Source: Wolfiporia cocos (Eukaryota; Basidiomycota; Agaricomycetes; Polyporales; Phaeolaceae). Taken from it: a stretch of DNA of 64,000 nt. Numbering within the stretch: position 1 is the first letter of the stretch; the number at the start of each line of letters is the position of its first letter. The stretch is from positions 2,108,001 through 2,172,000 of the forward strand of contig JACCLO010000011.1 of NCBI GenBank assembly GCA_029448655.1, in the 5' to 3' direction. A program made the translations under genes and the position numbers. The notes beneath the pieces were generated by a model. It saw nothing but the letters and a program-made list of their open reading frames with translations. It did not search any database and was not told where the DNA came from. Positions 20,464 to 30,329 of this stretch are shown one piece after another.

Positions 20464-22452
20464 ATGTCATCCACCTCCTCTGTTAGCCCCCCCCCCCCCC
20501 CCGCCCCTCGTCGCATGCGCCTCCGTTCGGAAGGTCCGGTGACACCAGGGCCCTCGGGGACTCAACCCCTGGTGACCCTGGAACACCTAAGCGAGGAAGA
20601 GGAAGAGGAAGAGGATGAAGTTGAGGAGGTTCCCCCGCAAAGGGACTCCCCATCCAACCCCATAGGAACGCGTCCGGGCACACCTATCCACGGATACCCC
20701 CCGGCTCGCCACACCCGTCCGATTGGGCCCGTCACGAACCTAGAAATAGAGTTCTCGGGCCCAGAACGCCGAACCAACGACCAGGTCGAAATAGGCCTCA
20801 AGTCGTACCTCCCAGAGGAGGATCACCACAAGGTGGATGCACCCCTGCATGGGGCAATCCTCGATGCCGCCGTGCAACGAAGTGCGGCAATCAGCCACGA
20901 CAAGGTGAACACCCTCGGCCGGATGGTGTACGCCCGCCTGGAGCGAATCCATGGCAGAATCAACTCCCTGGCTGGGCAATCCAGGGTAATCGAACAGATG
21001 GCCCAAGACGAGCTACACGAAGCGGTCAATTCAGTCCGCAACGAGATGGTGTCCACTTTGGTGGACCTTGGCAAGGAACTCCGGCAGGAATACACCGCCA
21101 AGTTCTCCGAAATGGAGAAAGAGCTCCGGAAGGATTACCGGTCTCGGCTCGACGACCTCGAGGATGCGTTCGCCGAGCGCATGGAGAAGGTTGAGAAGGA
21201 ACTTCGGAGGAGTCACAAGAATCCCTCCGTTCCCAACCCTCCCGGGACCCGCACGCCTCCGGCAGAACTCGCACCGGCCCCCAGCACTGCTCAAACCCGA
21301 GCAGCCGAGGCCGCTACCGCCGCACAAGCTGCAGCTGCTGCTGCAGCAGCCGTCGCCCCGCAGATTCCAGGTCTGCCTCAAAACCTGAAAATCCCCCCTC
21401 CCCCCGAATTCTCTGGGTCATCTGGAAAGGTGACTGCGCAGGAATGGGTGGAAAAGATGGGCCTGTACTTCGGTACGCTCAGGGTCTACGACGACCATGA
21501 CCGTATCACCACGGCCCTCTTCCGCGTCACAGGGGACGCATACAAGTTTTTCTTGCCTCTCATCAAGAAGGCAGGAAACGGTGAACCTCTCGGCACCTGG
21601 GAGGATTTCACCAAATCCGTAATGGTGCAATACGGCAAGATGACGGATAAGGAGATCGCGAAGAAGGAAATTCGCGGCTACTACGGTACCAAGGGCAAGG
21701 AACTCGCCAAATCGAACTATTTCAATTACTGCGAACGGTTCCGCACCCTCGGCCGTCTCTCCGAAACCGCCAACGAGACCCTGGTGTGGGAGTTCACCGA
21801 AACACTCCCTGAAAAGGTGAAGGACACCTTAAACGTCCTCGGTAAGACCCCGTTCTTCAAGGCCCCAACCGACATCGAGCCCCTCATTGACTTCGCCCTG
21901 GAAATGTACCAAACGTCATATCCAGACAAGATCAAGGGTTCAATCTTCGAGAAAGCCGGCAAGAAGGACTCGGCCCCTGCCGAAAAGAAGGAGACGTCCT
22001 CTGCTTCTGCAAAGAAGTCGGAGAAAAAGAAGGACAAGGGAAAGGCGCCTGCCAAGAAGCCCGCCGCCACACCAAACCCCGACGCCCTCTGCATATACTG
22101 CAAGCAGAAGGGTCACTGGTTCTCTTCCTGCCCAAAATTGCGGGAGGACAAGGCAAACGGCACGTTCGTACCCGCCGCTCAGCGGTACGAACAGCAACAG
22201 GCGAAGGATGCGGCGGCTTCTGACAAGAAGTCCGCTGCTCCTACAGGTAGTGGAAAGGGACAGGCTTCTGGCAAGAAGCCGTACTCGGCGCCCCCCGCGG
22301 ATGGCAAGACGTATTGTGCCCGAACGATCTGGGAAGAAGTGACGGCTGACTCAAGCTCAGCAGGACCCTCGGCCCCCGCCACCACCGTCGCCAATGTCGG
22401 GACCATCTTGGTTCCCCTCGCCCCAACCACACGTCTCGAAGACATTCTGTGA
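20464..22452 (+). CDS. Gag of A1
   Basis: 662-residue nucleocapsid polyprotein, intact. N-terminal acidic and Pro-rich region with a run of C in the DNA near 20490-20505, a charged helical middle (~residues 130-245), an Ala run, the Gag core (~300-490), a Lys-rich linker and the zinc knuckle C-I-Y-C-K-Q-K-G-H-W-F-S-S-C (CX2CX4HX4C). The start ATG is the one shared by all copies; the upstream ATG of A0 is out of frame here because of one extra A. Its 3' end overlaps pol, which is in the +1 frame, so pol probably needs a programmed frameshift. Confidence 0.93.
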   Translation: MSSTSSVSPPPPPAPRRMRLRSEGPVTPGPSGTQPLVTLEHLSEEEEEEEDEVEEVPPQRDSPSNPIGTRPGTPIHGYPPARHTRPIGPVTNLEIEFSGPERRTNDQVEIGLKSYLPEEDHHKVDAPLHGAILDAAVQRSAAISHDKVNTLGRMVYARLERIHGRINSLAGQSRVIEQMAQDELHEAVNSVRNEMVSTLVDLGKELRQEYTAKFSEMEKELRKDYRSRLDDLEDAFAERMEKVEKELRRSHKNPSVPNPPGTRTPPAELAPAPSTAQTRAAEAATAAQAAAAAAAAVAPQIPGLPQNLKIPPPPEFSGSSGKVTAQEWVEKMGLYFGTLRVYDDHDRITTALFRVTGDAYKFFLPLIKKAGNGEPLGTWEDFTKSVMVQYGKMTDKEIAKKEIRGYYGTKGKELAKSNYFNYCERFRTLGRLSETANETLVWEFTETLPEKVKDTLNVLGKTPFFKAPTDIEPLIDFALEMYQTSYPDKIKGSIFEKAGKKDSAPAEKKETSSASAKKSEKKKDKGKAPAKKPAATPNPDALCIYCKQKGHWFSSCPKLREDKANGTFVPAAQRYEQQQAKDAAASDKKSAAPTGSGKGQASGKKPYSAPPADGKTYCARTIWEEVTADSSSAGPSAPATTVANVGTILVPLAPTTRLEDIL

Positions 22453-23881
22453 AGAACACACCAGCCCCGCAGCGGCCGGGAGTGTACAGCGCCCTGAAGA
22501 AGCGCACCTCTACGAAGAGGCTTCACAGAGACCCCTTATCTTGTGGGAAGATAAGGCGGTCGTACGTCACCCAGTATCCCATCTCGGTATATTCGGTAAC
22601 TCGGCAATGGACTTTGCCCGGAGGACAAGGACACTAGCTACACGTGCCCCTCCTGTACAATACTTTTATCCTGACCCGCTCGCGTTGAAATTTTTCACTT
22701 TGTATAATGTACATGGAAACGATTCTCGAGACGACAATAAATCGTTCTCTATCGAAGTGGAACTGTGGGTATACGGAAAGAAAGTAAACGCCATGGCATT
22801 AATCGACACCGGTGCATCAATAAGCGTCATAGATAAGAAACTCGTACACGAAGAGAAGTTAGTCACTCAGAAACTACCTTCGCCCCTCGAGATTCGCAAC
22901 GCCAACGGTACCTCTAATACCGCCGGTAATATCAATATGGCAGTAAAAGCTTATATGGTGCACGAGGAACACAAGTCCACCGAATTCTTGTACGTAATGG
23001 ACGTACAGAATGCGGATGTAATCCTCGGATATGACTGGTTCCTGAAACACAACCCGGACTTCAATTGGCCAGAAGGAACCTTCACATATCGGTGTACGGA
23101 AAAATGTAAACATGGCAAACAGGTTTCGATCTCTGAGGAAGAAGACGAAATCGAACCCCGCAACATCTATCAGATCATCAACGACTTTCCAATAGATTTT
23201 CTCGGCTTAGAGGAGCCTGAGAATCCCTTTGTCGCTTGGGTGAACACCCTTGACGAAGGAACGGAACTCCTTATTGACGCCATTCAGTTGATAACGGAGA
23301 AGTCGGATGATGAATTCCTGACAGATGCGGATCTCCAGAAATGGAAATCCTTGGTTCCGGAGGAATACCAGGAGTTTGGTCCCACGGTATTTTCTCAGCG
23401 CGCATCCGAAAGGATGCCCGAACGGAAACCATACGACCACGCCATCGACTTCCCTGATGACGCGGTACTACCGCCCCCGAGTAAGGCATACAAAATGTCT
23501 CCTCAGGAAGCGAACTCGCTAGATCAGTGGATCCAGGAAGAGTTACGGAAGGGCTACATCCGTCACTCAAAATCCCCAATCGCGAGTCCGGTCTTCTTCG
23601 TCCCTAAAAAAGATGGCGGAGCCCGAATGGTAGTCGATTACCGAAAAGTAAACGATTTGACCATTAAAAACAGGTACCCTCTCCCACGCATAGACGAGCT
23701 TATCGATAAGCTTAGCCAGGCTTCGATATTTACGAAGCTCGACTTGCGTTGGGGTTACAACAACGTTAGAATCAAGGAGGGAGATGAATGGAAGACCGCA
23801 TTCATTACGCCTAACGGCCTTTACGAAGCTGTAGTCATGTATTCGGTTTTTGTAATGCACCCAGCACGTTCCAACACATGA
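22394..23881 (+). pseudogene. Pol of A1, part 1: protease and N-terminal reverse transcriptase
   Basis: Open frame in +1 relative to gag. The aspartic protease has A-L-I-D-T-G-A-S (about residue 138) and the hydrophobic V-I-L-G-Y-D-W-F block. RT follows: P-V-F-F-V-P-K-K-D-G-G, V-V-D-Y-R-K-V-N and F-T-K-L-D-L-R-W-G-Y-N, the last with the first catalytic Asp. The frame breaks near 23840, where one base is missing just after V-V-M in the conserved RT block before the Y-L-D-D motif. The rest is in the next frame. A -1 recoding event cannot be excluded, but loss of a base at a conserved motif looks like a mutation. Confidence 0.88.
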
Positions 23882-26800
23882 TGAACGATATCCTAGGTGA
23901 CCTTATCAGAGAAGGAAAGGTCATTGTCTACCTAGACGACATCCTTGTGTTCGGAAACGACCTGTTGGAACACCGTCGTATTGTCAAGCAAGTATTACAA
24001 ATCTTGCAAGACAACGACTTGTTCGCGAAGCCTGAAAAGTGCTTCTTTGAACAAAGCAGTATTGAATACCTGGGAATGATCATTTCCAAAGGAAAAGTCG
24101 AAATGGATCCTAAGAAGGTAGCCGGCGTAATGGACTGGCCTACACCTGCCAAGGTGAAGGACGTCCAGGCCTTCGTTGGCTTCGCCAACTACTACCGTCG
24201 GTTCATTAAAGACTTCTCCAAAGTGGTTAAGCCGTTAACCGAACTGTCCAAGAAAAACACGCAGTGGAACTGGGGACCCGAACAAGCGGAAGCCTTCCAA
24301 ACTCTCAAGGAAGCTTTCACATCGGCTCCAATACTCCGGATCCCAGATCAGGAGTCCCCGTTCCGCGTGGAAGCGGATTCTTCCGATTACGCAACTGGTG
24401 CAGTGCTATCACAATACTCTTCGGAGGATAAGCTCTGGCACCCGGTAGCCTTCTACTCGAAATCTCTATCAGCACCCGAAAGGAACTATGAGATTTACGA
24501 TAAGGAGTTGCTTGCAATCATCCGCGCTCTAGAGGAATGGAGACATTACCTCGAAGGACACCCACACAAATTTGAAGTATGGTCGGATCATCTCAATCTG
24601 ACATATTTCAAATCGGCACAACGGCTAACCCGGAGACAGGCACGTTGGAGTCTTTACCTGACAAAGTTCAACTTCACCATGTGCCACAAACCCGGTAAAA
24701 CAATGCTTACGGCTGATCCTCTGTCACGGAGGCCAGACCATGAAGAGGGGGTGGAACTCGACAATCGCGATCAAATTTTGCTGAAACCGGAATACTTTAC
24801 GGTTAGGGCGCTAGAAGCGTCACAGCAGGAGATACAATCAGGCGACGAGGACCTTCTCAGACAAATCCGACAAGCCCTCATGAACGATCAGATTACCAAG
24901 GATTACCAGGAACTACTGAAAAGTGGTCCCAAGGAATTCGGTAAAGATCTCCAGGAATGGAACATGGAGGCCGGATTACTCCTCAGACGAGGAAAAGTGT
25001 ACGTTCCAAAAGAGCCTAAAGAATTGCGCACGAAGATTCTGGAGTTACATCACGACCATGTGACTGCCGGACACTTCGGACGATGGAAGACCTATGAACT
25101 TCTATCACGTAATTACTGGTGGCCTGGAATGACCACGATGGTGAAGCAATACGTAGAAGGTTGTGATACATGCCAACGCATGAAAAACCGCAACCAGACC
25201 CCGTATGGACCCCTGCAACCGCTCCCAGTACCGGAAGCACCTTGGGACACAATCACAATCGACTTCATCGTTCACTTACCGCCCAGCGGCGAATTCAAAC
25301 AATTCACTGCTATTATGGTAGTAGTGGACCGATTGACCAAGCGCGCACACTTCATTCCCACGTCAGACAATATCTCGGCAAAGGAATTAGCAAACCTCCT
25401 GTACCTTTGGATTTATCCGAATCACGGGCTTCCGAAACAAATCATTTCGGATAGAGGACCGCAATTCTCTTCTGAGTTATTCAAGGGATGGTGCGAACAA
25501 TTGGGAATTCAGAGGTCGATGACGACAGCCTACCACCCGCAAGCGGACGGCCAAACGGAGAGAATTAACCAAATTCTAGAACAATACCTACGATGCTACA
25601 TCGACGTTATCCAAAAAGATAACTGGGTGTTCTATCTCCCCACGGCAGAGTTTGCGTACAATAACGCGGCTAGCGAGACGACCAAGAATAGTCCATTCTT
25701 CGTCGAACTAGGAAGGCATCCCAATGCAGGACCTACGGATTTGAAGCCGACGCAATATTCGGATTTAAATCAATTTGCTTACGCCAGATGGTCAGCACAA
25801 GAACAAGCTAAGGCAGCTATGAAATTGGCTGCTGAACGCTGGTCTTGGTACTACGATCAACATAAGCGCTCGGTACCGTTTAAAGTCGGTGATAAAGTAC
25901 TCGTTGACACCCGTAGCTGGCAAGACTCCAAAAGAAGTCTTAGTCCACACTATCTGGGGCCATTCAAGATAATTGAACAATTATCCCCGGTCACCTTTAG
26001 GGTACATATGGACGAGCAATACAGGGCTTATCACCCAGTATTCCACGCTTCCAAATTGGTCATGTACAAGGACCCTGTGCATCAGAAGAAACCAGAGCCT
26101 CAACCAGAAATGGTCGACGGCGAGGAATTATGGGAAGTTGAGAAGATCTTAGATCATCGTCTCCGCGCAGGAAAAGTTGAATACAGAATCCGATGGAAAG
26201 GTTTCGGTATCAATGACGACTCCTGGGTACGCGAAGCCGATCTCGACACGGCCTATGACATTCTGCAAGAATACAAGGCTTCACACGCCATTCCCATGCA
26301 GGATGTCCCCCTCAGGCGATCAGCTAGAAGGAAAGAAGCAGTTCACGTCTTCGACCCTGACAGCGACGACTGGGAAGCCGACGAATGCACGTGGCCAGAC
26401 GACTGGCCGCAGTATCGCGAAGAATTTGCGAAGGATCCTAAGCAGCGCATGGTTAGACACCCCGACGGGGGATGGATGTCAGCTGACATTAACCAAAATG
26501 CGGACTTGAAAATCGTAGTCGGTGAAGGCGGCCGAATGCCGGAAAAGGGAACCAAGGACTCGGTTGGGTTTGACCTGTACACTGCAACAGGCGACGTTCT
26601 GCCAGCTCACGGGCAGACAGAATACAACACCAAACTGAAGATCCAGGTACCTTTCGGCACTTACGGACGTATCGCCCCCCGCTCTAGTCTTGCCCGAAAA
26701 GGCATAGACGTAATGGGTGGCGTTATCGATCACGATTATCAAGGCGAAGTAATCATCATTCTCAGGAATCACTCCGACATATCTATCGATATCCGGGCCG

Positions 26801-26928
26801 GTGATAAGATTGCGCAGCTCATCTGCGAAGTTGCTAAGGACCCGCACATTACTCTACATGGAAAATCTTACTTTGAAAAGATTAAATCCGAACGTGGTAC
26901 TGGTGGATTCGGCTCCACAGGAAAGTAA
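23878..26928 (+). CDS. Pol of A1, part 2: RT end, RNase H, integrase, chromodomain, dUTPase
   Basis: 1016 codons from the first ATG after the break. RT active site V-Y-L-D-D-I-L (about 18-24). RNase H: V-E-A-D-S-S-D, Y-D-K-E-L-L-A, W-S-D-H. Integrase zinc domain with the H-H-C-C pattern (about 388-430), then the catalytic triad D462, D525, E561 (35 residues between the last two). A chromodomain (about 749-800: E-E-L-W-E-V-E-K-I-L ... R-W-K-G-F ... S-W-V) should direct integration to modified chromatin, as in chromoviruses. An acidic linker leads to a full trimeric-type dUTPase (about 880-1016). Everything from the chromodomain to the dUTPase is one open frame ending just before the polypurine tract. 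Confidence 0.92.
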   Translation: MMNDILGDLIREGKVIVYLDDILVFGNDLLEHRRIVKQVLQILQDNDLFAKPEKCFFEQSSIEYLGMIISKGKVEMDPKKVAGVMDWPTPAKVKDVQAFVGFANYYRRFIKDFSKVVKPLTELSKKNTQWNWGPEQAEAFQTLKEAFTSAPILRIPDQESPFRVEADSSDYATGAVLSQYSSEDKLWHPVAFYSKSLSAPERNYEIYDKELLAIIRALEEWRHYLEGHPHKFEVWSDHLNLTYFKSAQRLTRRQARWSLYLTKFNFTMCHKPGKTMLTADPLSRRPDHEEGVELDNRDQILLKPEYFTVRALEASQQEIQSGDEDLLRQIRQALMNDQITKDYQELLKSGPKEFGKDLQEWNMEAGLLLRRGKVYVPKEPKELRTKILELHHDHVTAGHFGRWKTYELLSRNYWWPGMTTMVKQYVEGCDTCQRMKNRNQTPYGPLQPLPVPEAPWDTITIDFIVHLPPSGEFKQFTAIMVVVDRLTKRAHFIPTSDNISAKELANLLYLWIYPNHGLPKQIISDRGPQFSSELFKGWCEQLGIQRSMTTAYHPQADGQTERINQILEQYLRCYIDVIQKDNWVFYLPTAEFAYNNAASETTKNSPFFVELGRHPNAGPTDLKPTQYSDLNQFAYARWSAQEQAKAAMKLAAERWSWYYDQHKRSVPFKVGDKVLVDTRSWQDSKRSLSPHYLGPFKIIEQLSPVTFRVHMDEQYRAYHPVFHASKLVMYKDPVHQKKPEPQPEMVDGEELWEVEKILDHRLRAGKVEYRIRWKGFGINDDSWVREADLDTAYDILQEYKASHAIPMQDVPLRRSARRKEAVHVFDPDSDDWEADECTWPDDWPQYREEFAKDPKQRMVRHPDGGWMSADINQNADLKIVVGEGGRMPEKGTKDSVGFDLYTATGDVLPAHGQTEYNTKLKIQVPFGTYGRIAPRSSLARKGIDVMGGVIDHDYQGEVIIILRNHSDISIDIRAGDKIAQLICEVAKDPHITLHGKSYFEKIKSERGTGGFGSTGK
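26503..26925 (+). other. dUTPase domain fused to the C-terminus of Pol
   Basis: All five motifs of homotrimeric dUTPases are present in order: 1, D-S-V-G-F-D-L-Y-T with Asp at about residue 899; 2, G-R-I-A-P-R-S-S-L-A (930); 3, G-V-I-D-H-D-Y-Q-G-E (948), with the catalytic Asp; 4, R-A-G-D-K-I-A-Q-L (973); 5, R-G-T-G-G-F-G-S-T-G (1006), the P-loop-like tail. The enzyme turns dUTP into dUMP and pyrophosphate; in an element it would keep uracil out of cDNA. Retroviral dUTPases sit elsewhere (fused to nucleocapsid-protease or between RNase H and integrase). Confidence 0.93.
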
Positions 26929-26954
26929 TCGTTCCATTAGGGACAATGAAACCT

Positions 26955-26967
26955 GAAGAGGGGGTAA
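26955..26967 (+). promoter_or_regulatory. Polypurine tract of A1
   Basis: GAAGAGGGGGTAA directly before the 3' LTR, the plus-strand primer site. Element C has AAAGCGGGGGTAA at the same place, preceded by the same GGGACRATGAAACCT context. Confidence 0.75.
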
Positions 26968-27667
26968 TGTCACAGATTTGGGACATGCCACTATTTTTCC
27001 CGTATTTTTACCTATTTATCTGGTATTTCTACGACCTTGTAGACATTTACGCTGCTAAGCGCCCGTCTACACGTACACGCAACCAAACAACACGTACACA
27101 ACGCGGTATACGTCCACTTGTCATAACAACACGTACATAACACGCTTGTACGCATCCATGACTCAGCGGACTAACCTTCTGGTGTCACGCGCCTCACTCA
27201 TATCCCGGTACCGGGCTATGTCAGTACCATTGGATAAGCGGCCCGCTCGTTATCACATGCCAACAACCTCACGATTACTCATATCCTGATACCGGAATAT
27301 AAGAATCACGTGCATGGCTTACTAACGTAGCTACAGCCACTTCCACAACATGGACCTACGGTCCAAACAAACGATCTTACTGGTGCGGCCATTACCGGCG
27401 CACATGGTCTATAGTAGAATACGACTTAGCTGTAATAACTGTATCTGCGCACGGACCGTTCTCATGTTTGGTTCCCTTCGGGATAGCCAAACACTACATG
27501 TATATAAGTAGGCTTAGCAGCATGCTAAGACCTTAGATTTGTTCTCTGCATTCGCACAGTTACATACCATCCCTGTTTGCGCCCACTAGCTTCCTCACCA
27601 ACCTTCTGCAACATCTTCAAGTCGCCTACAAGGTTATAGTGTGAGTCCCACAGTCTAGTCTGTGCCA
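26968..27667 (+). repeat. 3' LTR of A1
   Basis: 700 bp. Compared by eye with the 5' LTR it differs at three sites (near 27287, 27523 and 27607), each CG in the 5' LTR and TG here. Confidence 0.95.
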
Positions 27668-27672
27668 GAGCA

Positions 27673-28613
27673 AGTCCTTTCATTCGAATAGCGGTTGTCT
27701 TAGGCTTGTTGCTTGTACAAGGGTAATCCTACTTTGTACAACTTATGCGGTGGTTTGAACGTTTATAAGGCGTCGCCTTCCTAGCATCGCAAGTGCTAAG
27801 CGTGAGACATTCTTTCAATGCCCATTTGTTACAGGGGTTGTGTCCCCTAGTTAGATTGCTTCTAAGTAGCGATCTCTTCGGATTCGTAAGGTTCCGGTAT
27901 GACTCTGTGTAGTCGTGGTTGTATGCACTATTTATTAACGAGTAGGCTTCTCGTGTATAACCCCAGTGTATAGGTACTAATCATTGTGCATTATGGGCAA
28001 TGCTTATGATTGTATTCCCTGATACTGTAGTGTCATTGCCGTAGTGAGGCCTTATTGGGTAGCCGTGAGAACATACATCCTTTTCAGGAGTTGTCTTGTA
28101 TAGGTATATCCCGTAAGGGCTGAATCATGTGGTGGCGATGACGGTAGTTTCCAATATGCTTGTATGCCGGTAAGTCGTTGTTCGATTAAGTGTGGCATTG
28201 TAAGCGTGGGAACTGAGATGATCGTTGGGGAAGGATATATTTTGCTATTGGATGGGATAGCTACTATGTATTCCTATTACAGGGTTGTCGTCCATATACG
28301 AATAGGACAGTACGAGCATGAATGAGGGTAATCAAGCCTCTTAGTGCATGTCGTTTGGTGCTTTCAAGACCGTAAGGTACTGTTGTAAGCGTGGGATAGT
28401 GGACTTGTTTAAGGTCCTAGGTGCGAAATTAGGGTTTCCACCCCCTCTTTCACGTTTGATCTCCCGATCGAACCTATCCAGATGGTTTTGGTTTTTAAAG
28501 AGGTTAAACCAACCGCCTCTATACCCAGATAAGGGTGGGTGGATGTGGGCCGAAGGTATTGTTGTCATATATCCATATACGGCTGTATCCAGGTCGCTCG
28601 CATATGCGACCAG
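27673..28613 (-). mobile_element. Internal region of old element C, part 2
   Basis: Continuation of 15849-17053 after the A1 insertion: reverse complement of C internal sequence (~12530-13480), diverged. Ends at GACCAG where A2 inserted. No coding sequence. Confidence 0.82.
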
Positions 28614-29309
28614 TGTCACAGATTTGGGACATGCCACTATTTTTCCCGTATTTTTACCTATTTATCTGGTATTTCTACGACCTTGTAGACATTTACGCTG
28701 TTAAGTGCCCGTCTACATGTACACCCAACCAAATAACACGTACACAACACGGTATACGTCCACCTGTCATAACAACATGTACATAACACGCTCGTACGCG
28801 TCAATGACTCAGCGGACTAACCTCCGGTGTCACGCGCCTTACTCATATCCCGATACCGGGCTATGTCAGTACAATTGGATAAGCGGCCCGCTCGTTATCA
28901 CATGCCAATGCCCTTACGATTACTCATATCCCGTACCGGTATATAGTTATCACATGCATGGCTTACTAACGTAGCTACAGCCACTTCCACAACATGGACC
29001 TACGGTCCAAACAAACGTTCTTACTGGTGCGGCCATTACCGGCGCACATGGTCTATGTAGTTTACGACTTAGCTGTATTAGTTATGTCTGCACACAGACC
29101 ATCTTCATGTTTGGCTCCCTTACTGGTAATCAAACAATGCATGTATATAAGTAGGGCTATCACTACGATAAGCCTTAGATTTGTTCTCTGCATTCGCTCA
29201 GTTACACATCATACCTGCTTGCGCCTACTAGCTCCCTCACCAACCTACCAGCAACTACTTCAAGTCGCCTTATAGGTTATAGTGTGAGTCCCACAACTAG
29301 TTTGTGTCA
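28614..29309 (+). repeat. 5' LTR of A2
   Basis: 696 bp TGTCACAGATTTGGG...TTTGTGTCA. Start-region AGATTTGTTCT at 29177-29187. Terminal hairpin CACAA-CTAGT-TTGTG, where A1 has CACAG/CTGTG: both sides of the stem changed. Confidence 0.92.
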
Positions 29310-29311
29310 TA

Positions 29312-29322
29312 AGAACAAATCT
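29312..29322 (+). promoter_or_regulatory. Self-primer binding site of A2
   Basis: AGAACAAATCT, 2 nt after the LTR, complementary to 29177-29187. Confidence 0.72.
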
Positions 29323-30329
29323 CCCCCTACCCCCGCCCTTGCGCTTGCGCTTGGGTCTGGGTTTCTATCCTACAGGGGTATATTACTCGTTGCTGCGCAC
29401 ATCCCTACTCCTGACAAGGAGTTTGGGATGAGATTTGAGATCTGGGGGATACAGCGCCTTCCTCGGCAGAGGATTGGCAACCAGGGAAGCCACACCGCCT
29501 TTTTAGGCAGGAGGCCTATCTAACCCGGACCTCAGGGTTAAGAGGAGGCGGCTATTCCTGAAAAGGTCTAGCTGCCAGCGGTTGAGACCCGCCTGTGGAG
29601 AATAAGGGACGGTCTGCCTGTGTGCGCCCAACCCCCTGCCATGGCAAGCCTTGCTCAGGGCCCCATCGCTATTCACAGGGTCATCATTATGATGGCATGG
29701 GAATCTTCCAAAGCCGCCTCCCAGGCGTAAGGGACCTGCTTTGAACCCGTTATGGGAAAAGCAGTGAGGGGGGTGACATAAAAAATCACCCTGCCATAGG
29801 TCACTCGCGGTAGCCAACAGCATAAGTCCTCCGGGCAGCTCGGCGTGCGAGCATGGGTCAAACCGGGTTGGGGCCCCATCAGAAGAGAAGCACGTAGCCC
29901 ACTCCTTCGGGATGTGGAGCGTTGCTTTCTCGCGGTCTTCGGACCGATGGTGGTTTTTTAGCCCTGATGTGACACCCATGTGGCTAAAGACGGCAACCTC
30001 ATTGTTGAAGCATGGACAGGCTAAGGGATGTAAAATCCCAGCCACTTTCCGGCATCGTCCCTCCGGGGTGGTGTCGTGTATCCGAATCCCAATCATCTGA
30101 CCCAGGAACCGGCCTGGCAGTCAGCAACTCTACCCCTGGAGTCGGCGCCTCTGACCATTAGGGTCATGCGAATATCCGCGCCGTCTCGGCACAGGGTTTG
30201 CGCGCAACATAAGAGTAATTATGCCCCGTAGTACACCTTCTTTGCTCCTGAAAAGGAGTCCACTACCCTACCTTACATAATCCCTTTTTATTCCGTTCTT
30301 GGACGTATCACTGGGAAACCTAGTTTCTC
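29323..30329 (+). other. Leader of A2, uninterrupted
   Basis: About 1 kb leader without the nested LTR of A1, so it shows the original arrangement. Antisense frames (for example 29503-30096) are not conserved in meaning and were not called. Confidence 0.6.

Larger units (their letters stand above)
17054..27667 (+). mobile_element. Full-length family A chromovirus A1
   Basis: 10,614 bp element with two 700 bp LTRs, 5-bp target duplication GAGCA (17049-17053, 27668-27672), primer-binding site, leader, ORF1, gag, pol and polypurine tract. The LTRs differ at three positions, all CpG to TpG in the 3' copy. Pol carries integrase with a chromodomain and a C-terminal dUTPase. It is not autonomous as it stands: ORF1 has a 5-nt deletion, RT a one-base loss, and a solo LTR sits in the leader. 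Confidence 0.95.

Noticed and set aside
26503..26925. dUTPase as a separate host gene next to the element
   Set aside because: It is in the same uninterrupted frame as integrase and chromodomain, lies inside the LTRs, and has no intron or own start region.
17054..27667. RIP (repeat-induced point mutation) as cause of the LTR differences
   Set aside because: The three changes are CpG to TpG and very few; RIP in Neurospora favours CpA and gives dense change.
29503..30096. 197-codon antisense frame in the A2 leader and its relatives at 3549-3896 and 18018-18269
   Set aside because: Frames differ between copies and run antisense to a leader whose DNA blocks, not protein, are conserved.
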